Positions 54,007-63,069 of a stretch of DNA of 64,000 nucleotides are shown piece by piece. The stretch is from the NCBI GenBank assembly GCA_913056365.1, contig CAJXLT010000001.1:310001-374000 (forward strand), in the 5' to 3' direction. Source of the stretch: an uncultured Paenibacillaceae bacterium. GTDB lineage: Bacteria > Bacillota > Bacilli > Paenibacillales > K13. Under the pieces are notes generated by a model. The model was not told the DNA's origin. It searched no databases and was given only the letters and a program-made list of their open reading frames with translations. Both the position numbers and the translations under genes were made by a program. Position 1 is the stretch's first letter, and each line of letters opens with the position of its first letter.

Positions 54007-55896
54007 GTGTATGAGAATTATCGCAGCTACCCGATGATCGGTGAATTATCACAAGAAGACTTTCAAGGCATCGAGCCATTCTTGCAAGAACTAGAGTACT
54101 GTGCAGACGCAATATTATTGAAGCAAGGAGAACATAGCGAACGGTTCCATATTCTGTTATCCGGTTCGGTAGAGGTTTATCTTGAGCAAGAGACGAAGGT
54201 AAGCGTTGCTACGCTGGAGTCGGGGCATTTTATTGGCGAAATGTCTTGTTTGACAGGGGGAGCGGTGAGTGCGACCGTGCAAGCGATAGAGGCTGTGCGG
54301 ACACTCTCGATGCCTCGTGAGGGCATCCTTCAACTGATGGACAAGAGTACATCATTCCGGAAGCATATGATCGAGGCGATGGTTGCGCGAATTAGCGAGT
54401 CTAACGAGCGAGTAGCAGAAGAATATACGAGAAGCTTCGCTGTAACGAGGCAGCTGGAGTTGGAACGCCATGCGCATTACGGCAGACTGGCAGGCAGCAG
54501 CTCATTCATGAACGAGCTGCGTGAACGTATAGCGGAATTGGCAAGTCGGGATGATAGGGTGTGCATAACAGGTGAGAGCGGTGTAGGTAAATTTCATATT
54601 GCTTGTGACATTCACAATCATTCGAGCCGCGCAAGGAATCCAATACTGAGTATGGACGCGGCGAGCTTCAACCAAGAAGATTGGACGTTGAAGGCTCGCG
54701 CAGCACAAGGCGGTACACTTATACTCGAACAGGCGGATATGCTGTCGGAAGATGTGTTGCATCGCCTGATGCAATCCAGGCATGAATTCCGCTTGATTAT
54801 GACTGCTCGTCATATGCCTTCAGTTAACGTGCAGCAGCTGGAGTTACTTCCGCTGCGAGATAGAACCGAGGATATTCCGGAGCTGGTCGCTTACTTCTTG
54901 AAGGAGTCTGGGGTATTCGATCCGTCTGAGGCGATTTCCCAAGAAGCGATGAATATGATCTGTGCGTTTCCGTATCTCGCTGGCAATATTCAGGAGCTGA
55001 AGCGTGTCGTTGAGGATGCGCTAGTGCTTAGTAGAGGCAGCGTGATTCGTATTTCACACTTGCGGTTCGGGAGTATGCGGAAGCCCGGAACTAGACCGAG
55101 GATCGGTCTTGCGCTAGGAAGCGGATCTGCAAGAGGCGCGGCGCATGTCGGTGTACTGAAAGTGCTGGAGGAAGCGAAGATTCCGATTGATATTATAGCC
55201 GGTACGAGTGTCGGGGCATTCATCGGAGCGCTTTACGCTGGCGGACAACCTATTTCCGCATTCGAGCAAGTGCTGCCTACGGTTCGCTGGAGTCAGCTGC
55301 TGCAAGCTTCAGTACCGCCGAAGGCGATCGTGAACAATGCACCGATGGCTCGATTCGTAGAGAAATATATTGGACAAGTAGATTTCGAGGATTTGCCTAT
55401 CCCCTTCGCTGCCATGTCATCGGATGCCGTTACTGGGGAAGCTTGTATTCTGAACGAAGGTAGAGTATCCCATGCCATATGCGCTTCTACCGCGATTCCC
55501 GGCATCATGAAGCCAGTGAAGCACCAACAGCGGCTGTTGGTCGATGGTGCTGTGGTCCACCCTGTGCCAGTTGCGCTTGCCAGAAGTATGGGAGCCGACA
55601 TCGTCATTGCTGTAGATCTCAGCTCTCCGGCTAATTCGCGAAAGCCTCCGAAGCACTTTATTTCCTCGATACTACATACGATTGACATTATGAGCGAAAA
55701 AATTGTACAAGAGGAGCTGCAATTGGCAGATATTGTTCTTCAGCCTCAACTAGAGTCGCAGCTGGATTTCAAAGCGTCTCTTAGTTACATCCAAGAAGGA
55801 GAGAAGGTTGCGCGCAAGGCCGTTCCATCTCTCCATAAGAAAATACAATCCTTTACCGTGCATGAACAAGGAAAACCTGCTGTGGTCGTCGAATGA
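54007..55896 (+). CDS. cNMP-binding / degenerate AAA / patatin-like phospholipase fusion
   Basis: 629 aa from GTG 54007, 8 bases after GGGAGG. Residues about 8-135: cyclic-nucleotide-binding domain (ILLKQGEHSERFHILLSGSV, GHFIGEMSCLTGG). About 165-355: an NtrC-like AAA domain with Walker A GESGVGK (189-195) and LLPLRDRTEDIPELVAYFL, but the ELFG...GAFTGA loop is missing and Walker B reads LILEQAD instead of LFLDEI, so it should not activate sigma-54 and may not hydrolyse ATP. About 362-560: patatin with the oxyanion loop GSGSARGAAHVG, Ser near 401 in GTSVGA and Asp near 513 in DGA. cNMP plus patatin recalls neuropathy-target-esterase enzymes; an AAA module between them is very unusual. Followed by a two-component pair. 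Confidence 0.9.
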   Translation: MYENYRSYPMIGELSQEDFQGIEPFLQELEYCADAILLKQGEHSERFHILLSGSVEVYLEQETKVSVATLESGHFIGEMSCLTGGAVSATVQAIEAVRTLSMPREGILQLMDKSTSFRKHMIEAMVARISESNERVAEEYTRSFAVTRQLELERHAHYGRLAGSSSFMNELRERIAELASRDDRVCITGESGVGKFHIACDIHNHSSRARNPILSMDAASFNQEDWTLKARAAQGGTLILEQADMLSEDVLHRLMQSRHEFRLIMTARHMPSVNVQQLELLPLRDRTEDIPELVAYFLKESGVFDPSEAISQEAMNMICAFPYLAGNIQELKRVVEDALVLSRGSVIRISHLRFGSMRKPGTRPRIGLALGSGSARGAAHVGVLKVLEEAKIPIDIIAGTSVGAFIGALYAGGQPISAFEQVLPTVRWSQLLQASVPPKAIVNNAPMARFVEKYIGQVDFEDLPIPFAAMSSDAVTGEACILNEGRVSHAICASTAIPGIMKPVKHQQRLLVDGAVVHPVPVALARSMGADIVIAVDLSSPANSRKPPKHFISSILHTIDIMSEKIVQEELQLADIVLQPQLESQLDFKASLSYIQEGEKVARKAVPSLHKKIQSFTVHEQGKPAVVVE

Positions 55897-55954
55897 GCTT
55901 ACGGCATACGCAATCGGACGTGCTTGAGCAATCAAGTGATGGGAGGACATAAGG

Positions 55955-56641
55955 ATGCGCAAAATTCTCGTCGTTGAGGATGACACAGGCATATCGATGG
56001 TGCTTCGAGCTTATTTGGTGAAGGCTGGTTATGAGGTGGAGCAAGTGTTCGACGGTGAGCAGGCGATGAGGAGATTCGAACAGTGGAATCCATCGCTGGT
56101 GCTGTTAGATATTAAGCTTCCAAGTGAGAATGGCTGGGCGATTTTAAGCTGGATTCGTGAACGGAGCTCCTGTCCGATCATTATGCTGACAGCGCTCGGA
56201 GACATCTCCAATCGATTGGCAGGTCTCAGGGGCGGAGCGGATGATTACTTGGTCAAGCCGTTCGTGGGGGAGGAATTAGTTGCTAGAGTAGAAGCGGTCC
56301 TGCGGCGTCAGCTTCAGGTAGTGAGTGAGCATATTGCGATATTCGGCAGTCTTAAGCTGGATTATGCTTCACACGAAGTGCTCTTGCACGGGCGATCTGT
56401 GCGACTGACACCGCGAGATCTGTCCTTACTGTTCTTCTTGGCAAGACATCCGAATCAATCCTTCGACCGGGAACAGTTGATTCGTTGCGTATGGGGAGAG
56501 GATTATGACGGAAGTGATCGCGCTGTTGACTTAGCTGTTAAGCGTATCCGCCAGTCTCTTGCGGACTGGCCGGAGGAAGAAGGCGATCTTGTGACGCTGC
56601 GAGGATTGGGGTATAAGTTTCATGTCCGGACGGGAACGTAA
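55955..56641 (+). CDS. OmpR-family response regulator
   Basis: 228 aa. Receiver: KILVVEDDTGISMVLRAY, phospho-acceptor Asp near 52 in LVLLDIKLPSENG, YLVKPF. DNA-binding winged helix: RLTPRDLSLLFFLARHPNQS, DRAVDLAVKRIRQSL, LRGLGYKF. GGGAGGA precedes the ATG. Its end overlaps the kinase start by 20 bases, so both are made together. It stands 58 bases after the patatin fusion in the same direction and may share its transcript. Confidence 0.93.
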   Translation: MRKILVVEDDTGISMVLRAYLVKAGYEVEQVFDGEQAMRRFEQWNPSLVLLDIKLPSENGWAILSWIRERSSCPIIMLTALGDISNRLAGLRGGADDYLVKPFVGEELVARVEAVLRRQLQVVSEHIAIFGSLKLDYASHEVLLHGRSVRLTPRDLSLLFFLARHPNQSFDREQLIRCVWGEDYDGSDRAVDLAVKRIRQSLADWPEEEGDLVTLRGLGYKFHVRTGT

Positions 56642-58049
56642 ATCACTGCTCTATTATTGGAGTATTCGTTATTTTGCCATATTGCTTCTTTGCATGGTAC
56701 TCGTTAGCGCTGTGCTGTTGTATTCTGTACACAAGGAAAGCCTGTCGCGGCAGCATAACGGGATGGAGAAGATGGTGCGCACAATTAGCGAGACGGCAGT
56801 CGAGAATGGCGGGCGCTTGCCCGATGAGATGAATATGGGAAGGTACTTGGACGAGCTCGCCTATCAATTCGGACTGGGAGACAGACCGATCATGCTCATA
56901 ACAGATAGGTCGAACAAGCTTGTTCAGTATTATCCTTCCCATCTGCCTGGTGAAGCTGCTCAGCTTGAATCGCGCTTGCCAGAGTTGATGTCGGGCAAGG
57001 AGGACTTCATACGGCTTGAAGCGCAGGGTGACCGTTCGTCGTTCCTAGTTGCGGTACATCCGATTGTTATGGATGACCGCGTGACAGGAAGCGTCATCTA
57101 TATGATGCCAGAGATTGCTACAGTGGAAGGAGTGCTGGAATTTCAATGGCCTCGTCTTATCCTTCTGCTTACACTTGCGTTCAGCGGTTGGGGCATTATC
57201 TATGTGCTGACGCGCCGTCTCGTCGAGCCAATCCAAGAAGTAGCGGGTGCCGCTCGGCAGGTTGTAGCAGGCGATTACCATATTCAACTCAGTAAGGACT
57301 ACCAAGAGAAGGAAGTAGACGAGTTGCTGACCTCCTTCAAGGAAATGGCTGACCGTCTGCAACGGCTTGAGTCGCTGCGCACGCAGTTGCTGGCAGGCGT
57401 CACGCATGAGCTGAAGACTCCGATTACATCCGTAAGCGGGCTTGTACAAGCTGTGAAAGACGGTGTAGTCGAAGGGGAAGAAGCCGTCGTGTTCTTGGAT
57501 CGATGCTTAATAGAGAGCAATCGCTTGCAGAAGATGGTTGAGGACTTGTTGGATTTCAATAGCTTCGCAGCAGGAGCAGTCACCGTATCGAAGGAGCCTG
57601 TTGATCTGCACACGCTCCTCTTAGAAATTATTGAAAAGTGGCGAATGGCTCAGGAAGAAGTTGCACCAATAGTCGAGGTGCATATGGTTCATGCATGCAA
57701 GCGTTGGGAACTGGCAACGGACCCGGTTCGTGTAGGGCAAATTGTCATCAATCTGCTGAATAACGCGCAGGCAGCTCTAGAGCCCGGAGGTAGCATCAAC
57801 CTTTCACTGGATGCCAGTCCCGAAGCCTGTCGGATACATGTAGAAGATACAGGGCGAGGCATACCAGAGGAGGAACAACGGGACATATTCGAACCGTTCT
57901 TCAGAGGGGAAGAGAAGTCAACGCGAGTACGCGGACTCGGATTGGGGCTTCCGTTCAGCAGGTTAATCGCGCGATCCCTGGGAGGAGACATCGAGCTTGC
58001 AAGCAGCCGACCGGGCAGCACGATCTTCACGCTGACTTTGCCGCAGTGA
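56622..58049 (+). CDS. sensor histidine kinase (HAMP, HisKA, HATPase)
   Basis: 475 aa. Membrane segments near 15-36 and 182-200 frame an extracellular domain of about 145 residues. HAMP linker (RRLVEPIQEVAGAARQVVAGD), HisKA with His in AGVTHELKTPITSV (near 265), then ATPase boxes NLLNNAQAAL, DTGRGIPEEEQRDIF and GLGLGLPFSRLIA. Classic partner of the OmpR-type regulator just before it. Signal unknown; linkage with the cNMP/patatin gene suggests membrane-lipid or envelope stress, as inference only. Confidence 0.93.
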   Translation: MSGRERKSLLYYWSIRYFAILLLCMVLVSAVLLYSVHKESLSRQHNGMEKMVRTISETAVENGGRLPDEMNMGRYLDELAYQFGLGDRPIMLITDRSNKLVQYYPSHLPGEAAQLESRLPELMSGKEDFIRLEAQGDRSSFLVAVHPIVMDDRVTGSVIYMMPEIATVEGVLEFQWPRLILLLTLAFSGWGIIYVLTRRLVEPIQEVAGAARQVVAGDYHIQLSKDYQEKEVDELLTSFKEMADRLQRLESLRTQLLAGVTHELKTPITSVSGLVQAVKDGVVEGEEAVVFLDRCLIESNRLQKMVEDLLDFNSFAAGAVTVSKEPVDLHTLLLEIIEKWRMAQEEVAPIVEVHMVHACKRWELATDPVRVGQIVINLLNNAQAALEPGGSINLSLDASPEACRIHVEDTGRGIPEEEQRDIFEPFFRGEEKSTRVRGLGLGLPFSRLIARSLGGDIELASSRPGSTIFTLTLPQ

Positions 58050-58515
58050 TGTGCACGCTCACTGATTCATAGATGCACACTGTTGTAGTCATATTCGTTC
58101 GTACCATAGTGTTGGAATTACTGCGAAAGTGCAGGCTTGATCCTGCAATAGAGAGAGTTTCTCGAAATACCTGCGAATCTGCATCTTCCCTTACCCGAAT
58201 TGGCTGAATCCGTTCATTTGGGGGGTGAAAGCCTGCATTTTCGCGGTTATTTTGCATTCTGGCGTTTTTAGAAGTATATTCCTGCACTTTCGCAGCTTTT
58301 CCCCGATCACCACCTAGCTCCCAGCCTGTGACGGATGAGCATCTTCACCTGTAGTCGGAGCTAGCCATTTCCCCAAATAAATTCCAATAAAAACACAAAA
58401 TATTGCATTTCCTTTCCTATGCGCGGACTTTAAAATGAAGATGATTCATGGACCATTGCCGTGTGGAAGGAGGTGTTCTCGGTAACAGCAAATAGAGAGG
58501 AGATGACGCTTTTTT
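58050..58515. promoter_or_regulatory. long intergenic region
   Basis: About 470 bases without a gene. The first half holds an inverted-repeat element (58121-58295). The second half is AT-rich leader sequence ahead of the GH43 gene, with the cre site and promoter at its right end. No RNA gene recognised. Confidence 0.5.
58121..58295. repeat. palindromic intergenic element with CTGCGAAAGTGCAGG ends
   Basis: CTGCGAAAGTGCAGG (58121-58135) and its exact inverse CCTGCACTTTCGCAG (58281-58295) bound 175 bases. Degenerate copies of the same unit lie inside, for example CCTGCATTTTCGCGG near 58231. No coding capacity. It looks like one of the dispersed intergenic repeats of Paenibacillus-type genomes. 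Confidence 0.6.
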
Positions 58516-58529
58516 TGACAGCGCTTTCA
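58515..58529 (+). promoter_or_regulatory. CcpA cre site overlapping the -35 box of GH43
   Basis: TGACAGCGCTTTCA (58516-58529) differs from the cre consensus palindrome TGAAAGCGCTTTCA at one base. TTGACA (58515-58520) overlaps it and can act as -35; the -10 at about 58539 (TTACCA) is weak. Carbon catabolite repression of the glycosidase is the natural reading. Confidence 0.7.
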
Positions 58530-58566
58530 CAAAGAAGCTTACCATGAAAAGGAGGATGAATGAAGA

Positions 58567-60834
58567 ATGAGAAGTATTCGATTGCTGACCGCACTTCTGA
58601 TCGTTACGTTAGTATTCATAACTGGAATGAACCATATCGGACCAGCAGTAGAAGCGGCAACACCTGCCTATGCCAAGACACCAGGCAATTCGAATCCGCT
58701 AATTACGCATAAGATGGGGGCCGATCCCAACGCACTGGTGTACAACAACAGATTGTATGTGTATATGACAGGAGATGACTATATTACGGACAGCAGCGGC
58801 AATGTGCAGGAGAACGACTACGGTGCGATTAGAACGATTCATGTCATTTCCTCAGATGACATGGTGAACTGGACCGATCACGGTGATGTTCCGGCGGCTG
58901 GATCGGACGGAATTGCAAGTTGGGCCTCGAATTCGTGGGCTCCGGCAATTGCACATAAGGTCATTAATGGACAAGATAAGTTTTTCTTGTATTTCGCGAA
59001 CAATGGGAGCGGTGTCGGCGTGCTTACTGCGGATAGTCCAATCGGCCCGTGGACAGATCCGATCGGAGGTCCGCTGATCTCTTGGAGCACACCAGGTGTC
59101 AATGGTGTAGTATGGCTGTTCGACCCGGCTGTACTCGTCGATGATGACGGCAGAGGCTACTTGTACTTCGGCGGAGGCGTTCCTAGTAATGCCAGCCAAA
59201 GTGATTATGCGAATCCAAGAACATCGAGAGTCATTGCATTGACGGATGATATGGTTCATACACAAGGTTCGGCACAGGTCATAGATGCGCCGTTCATGTT
59301 CGAGAATTCGGGGATTCATAAGTACAACGGCAAGTATTATTACTCCTATTGCTCCAACTTTGGCGGCAATCATCCGCCGGGCTCACCGCCACCAGGTGAG
59401 ATAGCCTATATGGTGAGCGATAATCCGATGGGGCCGTTTACGTATGTGAAGCCGATCTTGAAAAATCCAGGTTACTTCTTCGGTGTCGGCGGGAACAACC
59501 ATCATACGATCTTCGAGTTCAACAATCAATGGTACATTACTTATCACGCGCAGACCGTGAGTAATGCTGAGCTTGGCGATCCCAAGGGATATCGGTCAAC
59601 CCATATTAACAAGCTTGAGTACGATTGGAATGGGGAGATTATTGCTGTTCAAGCGGATATGCAAGGGGTAGCACAGATTAAGAATCTGAATCCATATGTG
59701 CGAACTGAGGCAGAGACGATCGGATGGCAAGGAGGGATTGAGACGGAAGCTGCGCAGTCACCGGGCAGTATGGTGTCTAGTGTGAATCTGAATGTGGGAT
59801 ACATCAATGACGAAGACTGGATCGGTGTCGGCAATGTCGATTTTGGCTCGACTGGAGCGACCTCATTCCTAGCGAATGTCGCATCACCGAATGAAGGGCA
59901 GATTGAGATTCGGCTTGGCAGCGTTACCGGACCTGTGGCAGGCACGTTAGATGTCAATCCTACAGGCGGCTGGCAAACGTGGGCTGTGGAAGAGACGAGT
60001 ATCAATCGAATAACAGGTGTTCATGATGTCTACTTTGTGTTCAAAGGTCCAGACGGCTATTTGTTCAATATCGATTATTGGCAGTTTTCATCCGATACGA
60101 ATGAAGAACCAGAAGCGCCTGCAGCTCCTGCTAATTTGTCTGCTACAGCAGGCAATGGCGCAGTAACATTGAGCTGGACGGCTTCTTCTGGTGCCGACAG
60201 CTATGCGGTACAACGATCGACGGCAAGCGGCGGACCGTACACGACGATAGCCGCGAACGTGACAACACCGAACTATTCGGATACGGGATTGACCAACGGC
60301 ACGATCTATTACTATGTGGTTAGCGCTTCCAACAGTGCTGGCACGAGTGCTAATTCCGCGCAGGCGAGCGCCGAACCACATAGCAATAACAATGGCGACG
60401 GTACAGGTGAATGGGTTGTGCAATACCGGGCTGGCGATACGAATGCGAGTGACAACCAGATCAAGCCTTACTTCAATGTGAAGAACAACGGAACAAGCGC
60501 TGCCAATCTGAGCGATCTCAAGCTGCGTTATTACTTCAGCAAGGACGGCAGTCAAGCGATGAATGCGTGGATCGATTGGGCCCAGATCGGCAGCAGCCAG
60601 ATTACAACTGCTTTCACAGAGGATTATGTAGAGCTGGGCTTCGCAGCAGGTGCCGGAAGTATTCAATCAAGTGGTCAGACGGGGGATATTCAGCTGCGTA
60701 TGTCGAAGGCAGACTGGTCGAATTTCGATGAATCGAATGATTATTCCTTCGATCCGACGAAATCTTCCTATGCGGATTGGGACCGTGTCACACTCTATCA
60801 CAATGGCACGCTCGTCTGGGGAATAGAGCCTTAA
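58567..60834 (+). CDS. secreted modular GH43 glycoside hydrolase (GH43-CBM6-FN3-CBM3)
   Basis: 755 aa with a signal peptide (LLTALLIVTLVFITG, cleavage near VEAA). GH43 five-blade propeller about 40-385: catalytic base Asp in MGADPNALVYNNRLYVY, pKa-tuning Asp in LFDPAVLVDDDG and acid Glu in MFENSGIHKYNGKYY. Then CBM6 (about 388-512, EAETIGWQGGIETE, YINDEDWIGV), a fibronectin III domain (about 520-608, APANLSATAGNGAVTLSW) and a C-terminal CBM3 (about 615-755, WVVQYRAGDTNASDNQIKPY). Xylan- and cellulose-type binding modules with GH43 point to arabinofuranose or xylose release from plant arabinoxylan. It would feed the arabinose operon and importers nearby. AAGGAGG stands 11 bases before the ATG. 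Confidence 0.93.
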   Translation: MRSIRLLTALLIVTLVFITGMNHIGPAVEAATPAYAKTPGNSNPLITHKMGADPNALVYNNRLYVYMTGDDYITDSSGNVQENDYGAIRTIHVISSDDMVNWTDHGDVPAAGSDGIASWASNSWAPAIAHKVINGQDKFFLYFANNGSGVGVLTADSPIGPWTDPIGGPLISWSTPGVNGVVWLFDPAVLVDDDGRGYLYFGGGVPSNASQSDYANPRTSRVIALTDDMVHTQGSAQVIDAPFMFENSGIHKYNGKYYYSYCSNFGGNHPPGSPPPGEIAYMVSDNPMGPFTYVKPILKNPGYFFGVGGNNHHTIFEFNNQWYITYHAQTVSNAELGDPKGYRSTHINKLEYDWNGEIIAVQADMQGVAQIKNLNPYVRTEAETIGWQGGIETEAAQSPGSMVSSVNLNVGYINDEDWIGVGNVDFGSTGATSFLANVASPNEGQIEIRLGSVTGPVAGTLDVNPTGGWQTWAVEETSINRITGVHDVYFVFKGPDGYLFNIDYWQFSSDTNEEPEAPAAPANLSATAGNGAVTLSWTASSGADSYAVQRSTASGGPYTTIAANVTTPNYSDTGLTNGTIYYYVVSASNSAGTSANSAQASAEPHSNNNGDGTGEWVVQYRAGDTNASDNQIKPYFNVKNNGTSAANLSDLKLRYYFSKDGSQAMNAWIDWAQIGSSQITTAFTEDYVELGFAAGAGSIQSSGQTGDIQLRMSKADWSNFDESNDYSFDPTKSSYADWDRVTLYHNGTLVWGIEP

Positions 60835-60929
60835 AGTAGCAGAGTCAGAATGACAGCATGGAGAAGCGCACACTCTGCTTACGCACAATATGCAAGCCGG
60901 ATGCGATGACCCGCACGTCCGGATCTGGG

Positions 60930-60955
60930 AGGCCTATGCGCATGCGCATAGGCCT
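60930..60955. repeat. 26-base perfect palindrome
   Basis: The two 13-base halves begin AGGCCTATGCGCA and are exact reverse complements. It lies about 95 bases after the GH43 stop. No T tract follows directly, so it is either a transcript-end hairpin or a protein-binding site. Confidence 0.6.
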
Positions 60956-61073
60956 ACTTGATTTGCGTTCCCGCAGACCCGTTGTTTTTTTACATGTTTC
61001 GTTAATGGGTGTTCTAGTATGGGTTTCGGCAATGATTTAGCATTAGAGTACAAACAAAAAGCGTGGTGATGAG

Positions 61074-62072
61074 ATGAGAGGCAATACGGAGAGGAACAGG
61101 AATGATATGTTACAGGCTGAGCGGCCCATACAAGCTGGGCAGGCAGGCCAACCTTCGCTGTGGATGAGATTGTTCCAGCAGTGGGAGTTCCAATTGATGA
61201 TACTGCCTGCGATCGTGTTCCTATTGATTTTCAACTACGCCCCGATGTGGGGCATTCTGCTGTCCTTCCAGGAGTACAACCTGTTTACGGGTTTCTGGGA
61301 AAGCCCATGGGTCGGATTCGAACATTTCCAGATGTTCTTCGACTCTCCTGAGTTCTGGAACATTATGCGGAACACCTTCGCCATCAGCTTCCTGAAGCTG
61401 CTGATCGGGTTTCCGGCGCCCATTATGCTGGCCTTAATGCTGAACGAAATCGGCAATCTATTCTTCAAGCGGATCGTGCAGACGATTACGTACATTCCGC
61501 ATTTTATCTCTTGGGTGGTTGTGTCGGGACTAGTGTTCTCGATGCTTGCCGTGGATAACGGAGCGGTGAACGATACGTTGCAGCAATTCAATCTGATCGA
61601 GGAACCGATCAATTGGATGTCGATCCCGGAGTACTTCTGGGGCATCTTGGTGACGGTCAACGTGTGGAAGGAAATCGGCTTCGGGTCGATCGTGTATTTG
61701 GCGGCCATCGTCGGCATTGATCCTTCCTTGTATGAATCGGCTTCGATTGACGGAGCGAGTAAGCTGCAGCAAATATTCAAGATTACGATCCCGTGCATTG
61801 CGCCGGTTATCGTCATCTTCCTCATCTTGAATATCGGCAATCTGTTGAATGCGGGCTTCGAGGATGTGTTCGTCTTAACCCGCAACTTGAATAATGGCAT
61901 TCTGATGTCGGTGGCCGAAACGATCGATACGTATGTGTACCAGATGGGGATTCTCAATCAGCGCTTCTCCTATGCGACAGCGGCTGGGCTGTTCAAGTCG
62001 ATACTGAGCATCGTCCTGTTGATTGCAGCCAACGGCATTGCCAGAAGATTGGGCAGAACGAGCTTATGGTAA
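61074..62072 (+). CDS. polysaccharide ABC transporter permease (LplB type)
   Basis: 332 aa with six membrane segments after a 35-residue cytoplasmic start. MLPAIVFLLIFNYAPMWGILLSFQEYN-type opening and the EAA loop IDPSLYESASIDGASKLQQIF are those of the LplB family. Partner of the LplC-type permease 29 bases downstream and of the lipoprotein binding protein after that. Imports oligosaccharides, probably ones released by the GH43 upstream (inference). No ATPase gene is seen. Confidence 0.92.
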   Translation: MRGNTERNRNDMLQAERPIQAGQAGQPSLWMRLFQQWEFQLMILPAIVFLLIFNYAPMWGILLSFQEYNLFTGFWESPWVGFEHFQMFFDSPEFWNIMRNTFAISFLKLLIGFPAPIMLALMLNEIGNLFFKRIVQTITYIPHFISWVVVSGLVFSMLAVDNGAVNDTLQQFNLIEEPINWMSIPEYFWGILVTVNVWKEIGFGSIVYLAAIVGIDPSLYESASIDGASKLQQIFKITIPCIAPVIVIFLILNIGNLLNAGFEDVFVLTRNLNNGILMSVAETIDTYVYQMGILNQRFSYATAAGLFKSILSIVLLIAANGIARRLGRTSLW

Positions 62073-62101
62073 GCGCGAACGATAATAGGGAGGTGCACTA
62101 G

Positions 62102-62989
62102 ATGAAGCTGTCCTTGGGCGACAAGTTGATGCGGGTAATGATTTATATGATCCTTGCGGTTCTCGCTTTCATTACCTTTTATCCGTTCTGGAATTCTCTC
62201 GTGCTTTCATTCAATACAGGCTCAGACACTTCGCTTGGCGGCGTGTCGTTCTGGCCGAGGGACTTCACCTTGGAAAATTATCAAATCGTATTCGAAGAGA
62301 AGAAGATATTCCAAGCTTATCTGATTACGATATTGCGGACTTTGGTCGGCACGGCTGTGGCGATGTTCTTCACGTCGCTGTTCGCTTACGCGCTGTCGAA
62401 GAAAGGCATTGTGTTCAAAAAGTTTTACATGATCTTCGCTGTGTTCACGATGTTTTTCAACGGCGGACTGATTCCGTACTTTATCGTTATGTACCATTTG
62501 AACCTGTACAACACCTTCGCCTTCCTGATCTTGCACGGCTTGATCAATGTGTATAACGTGATCATCTTCCGGACGTTCTTCCTGGAGCTGCCGGACGGGC
62601 TGGAGGAGTCGGCGAAGATCGACGGCTGCACCAATTTCGGCGTGTTCTTTCGCATCGTGCTCCCGATTTCGGGGCCGGTGTTCGCTACATTGTCTTTGTT
62701 CACGGCTGTGTTCCTGTGGAACGATTGGTTTTTCCCGGCGGTGTTTATCAACGATCAGAATTTGATCCCGCTGCAGACAATGATGGTGCAAATTATCAAT
62801 GAAGGCACGACGGCGACGCTGATCTCGAATCTCAACACGTATGCGCAGAACTTGGTGGAGAACTCTGTTACGGTACGGTCCATCCAAATGGCTACGATGA
62901 TGGTCGCTACCTTGCCGATTCTGTTCATCTACCCGTTCCTGCAGCGGTTTTTCGTCAAGGGCGTGCTGGTCGGTTCGCTGAAGGAGTAG
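62102..62989 (+). CDS. polysaccharide ABC transporter permease (LplC type)
   Basis: 295 aa, six membrane segments. Opening LAFITFYPFWNSLVLSFNTG and EAA loop LPDGLEESAKIDGCTNFGVFF are typical of LplC. GGGAGG precedes the ATG. Ends VLVGSLKE, the usual C-terminus of this family. Forms the channel with the LplB-type partner. Confidence 0.93.
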   Translation: MKLSLGDKLMRVMIYMILAVLAFITFYPFWNSLVLSFNTGSDTSLGGVSFWPRDFTLENYQIVFEEKKIFQAYLITILRTLVGTAVAMFFTSLFAYALSKKGIVFKKFYMIFAVFTMFFNGGLIPYFIVMYHLNLYNTFAFLILHGLINVYNVIIFRTFFLELPDGLEESAKIDGCTNFGVFFRIVLPISGPVFATLSLFTAVFLWNDWFFPAVFINDQNLIPLQTMMVQIINEGTTATLISNLNTYAQNLVENSVTVRSIQMATMMVATLPILFIYPFLQRFFVKGVLVGSLKE

Positions 62990-63005
62990 CTTCGGTTATG
63001 AAGCA

Positions 63006-63023
63006 GGACTTGTCAACAAGTCC
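63006..63023 (+). promoter_or_regulatory. intra-operon hairpin
   Basis: GGACTTG-TCAA-CAAGTCC, a perfect 7-bp stem with a 4-base loop, between permease and binding-protein genes and without a T tract; probably modulates relative transcript levels. Confidence 0.5.
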
Positions 63024-63069
63024 GCTTATAACATAATATTCAATCAGGGAAGAGGGGTAAGGAACAAAC

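Noticed and set aside
54541-55100. Reading the AAA part of the patatin fusion as a working sigma-54 activator
   Set aside because: The GAFTGA loop is missing and Walker B lacks the DE pair, so contact with sigma-54 and ATP hydrolysis are unlikely.
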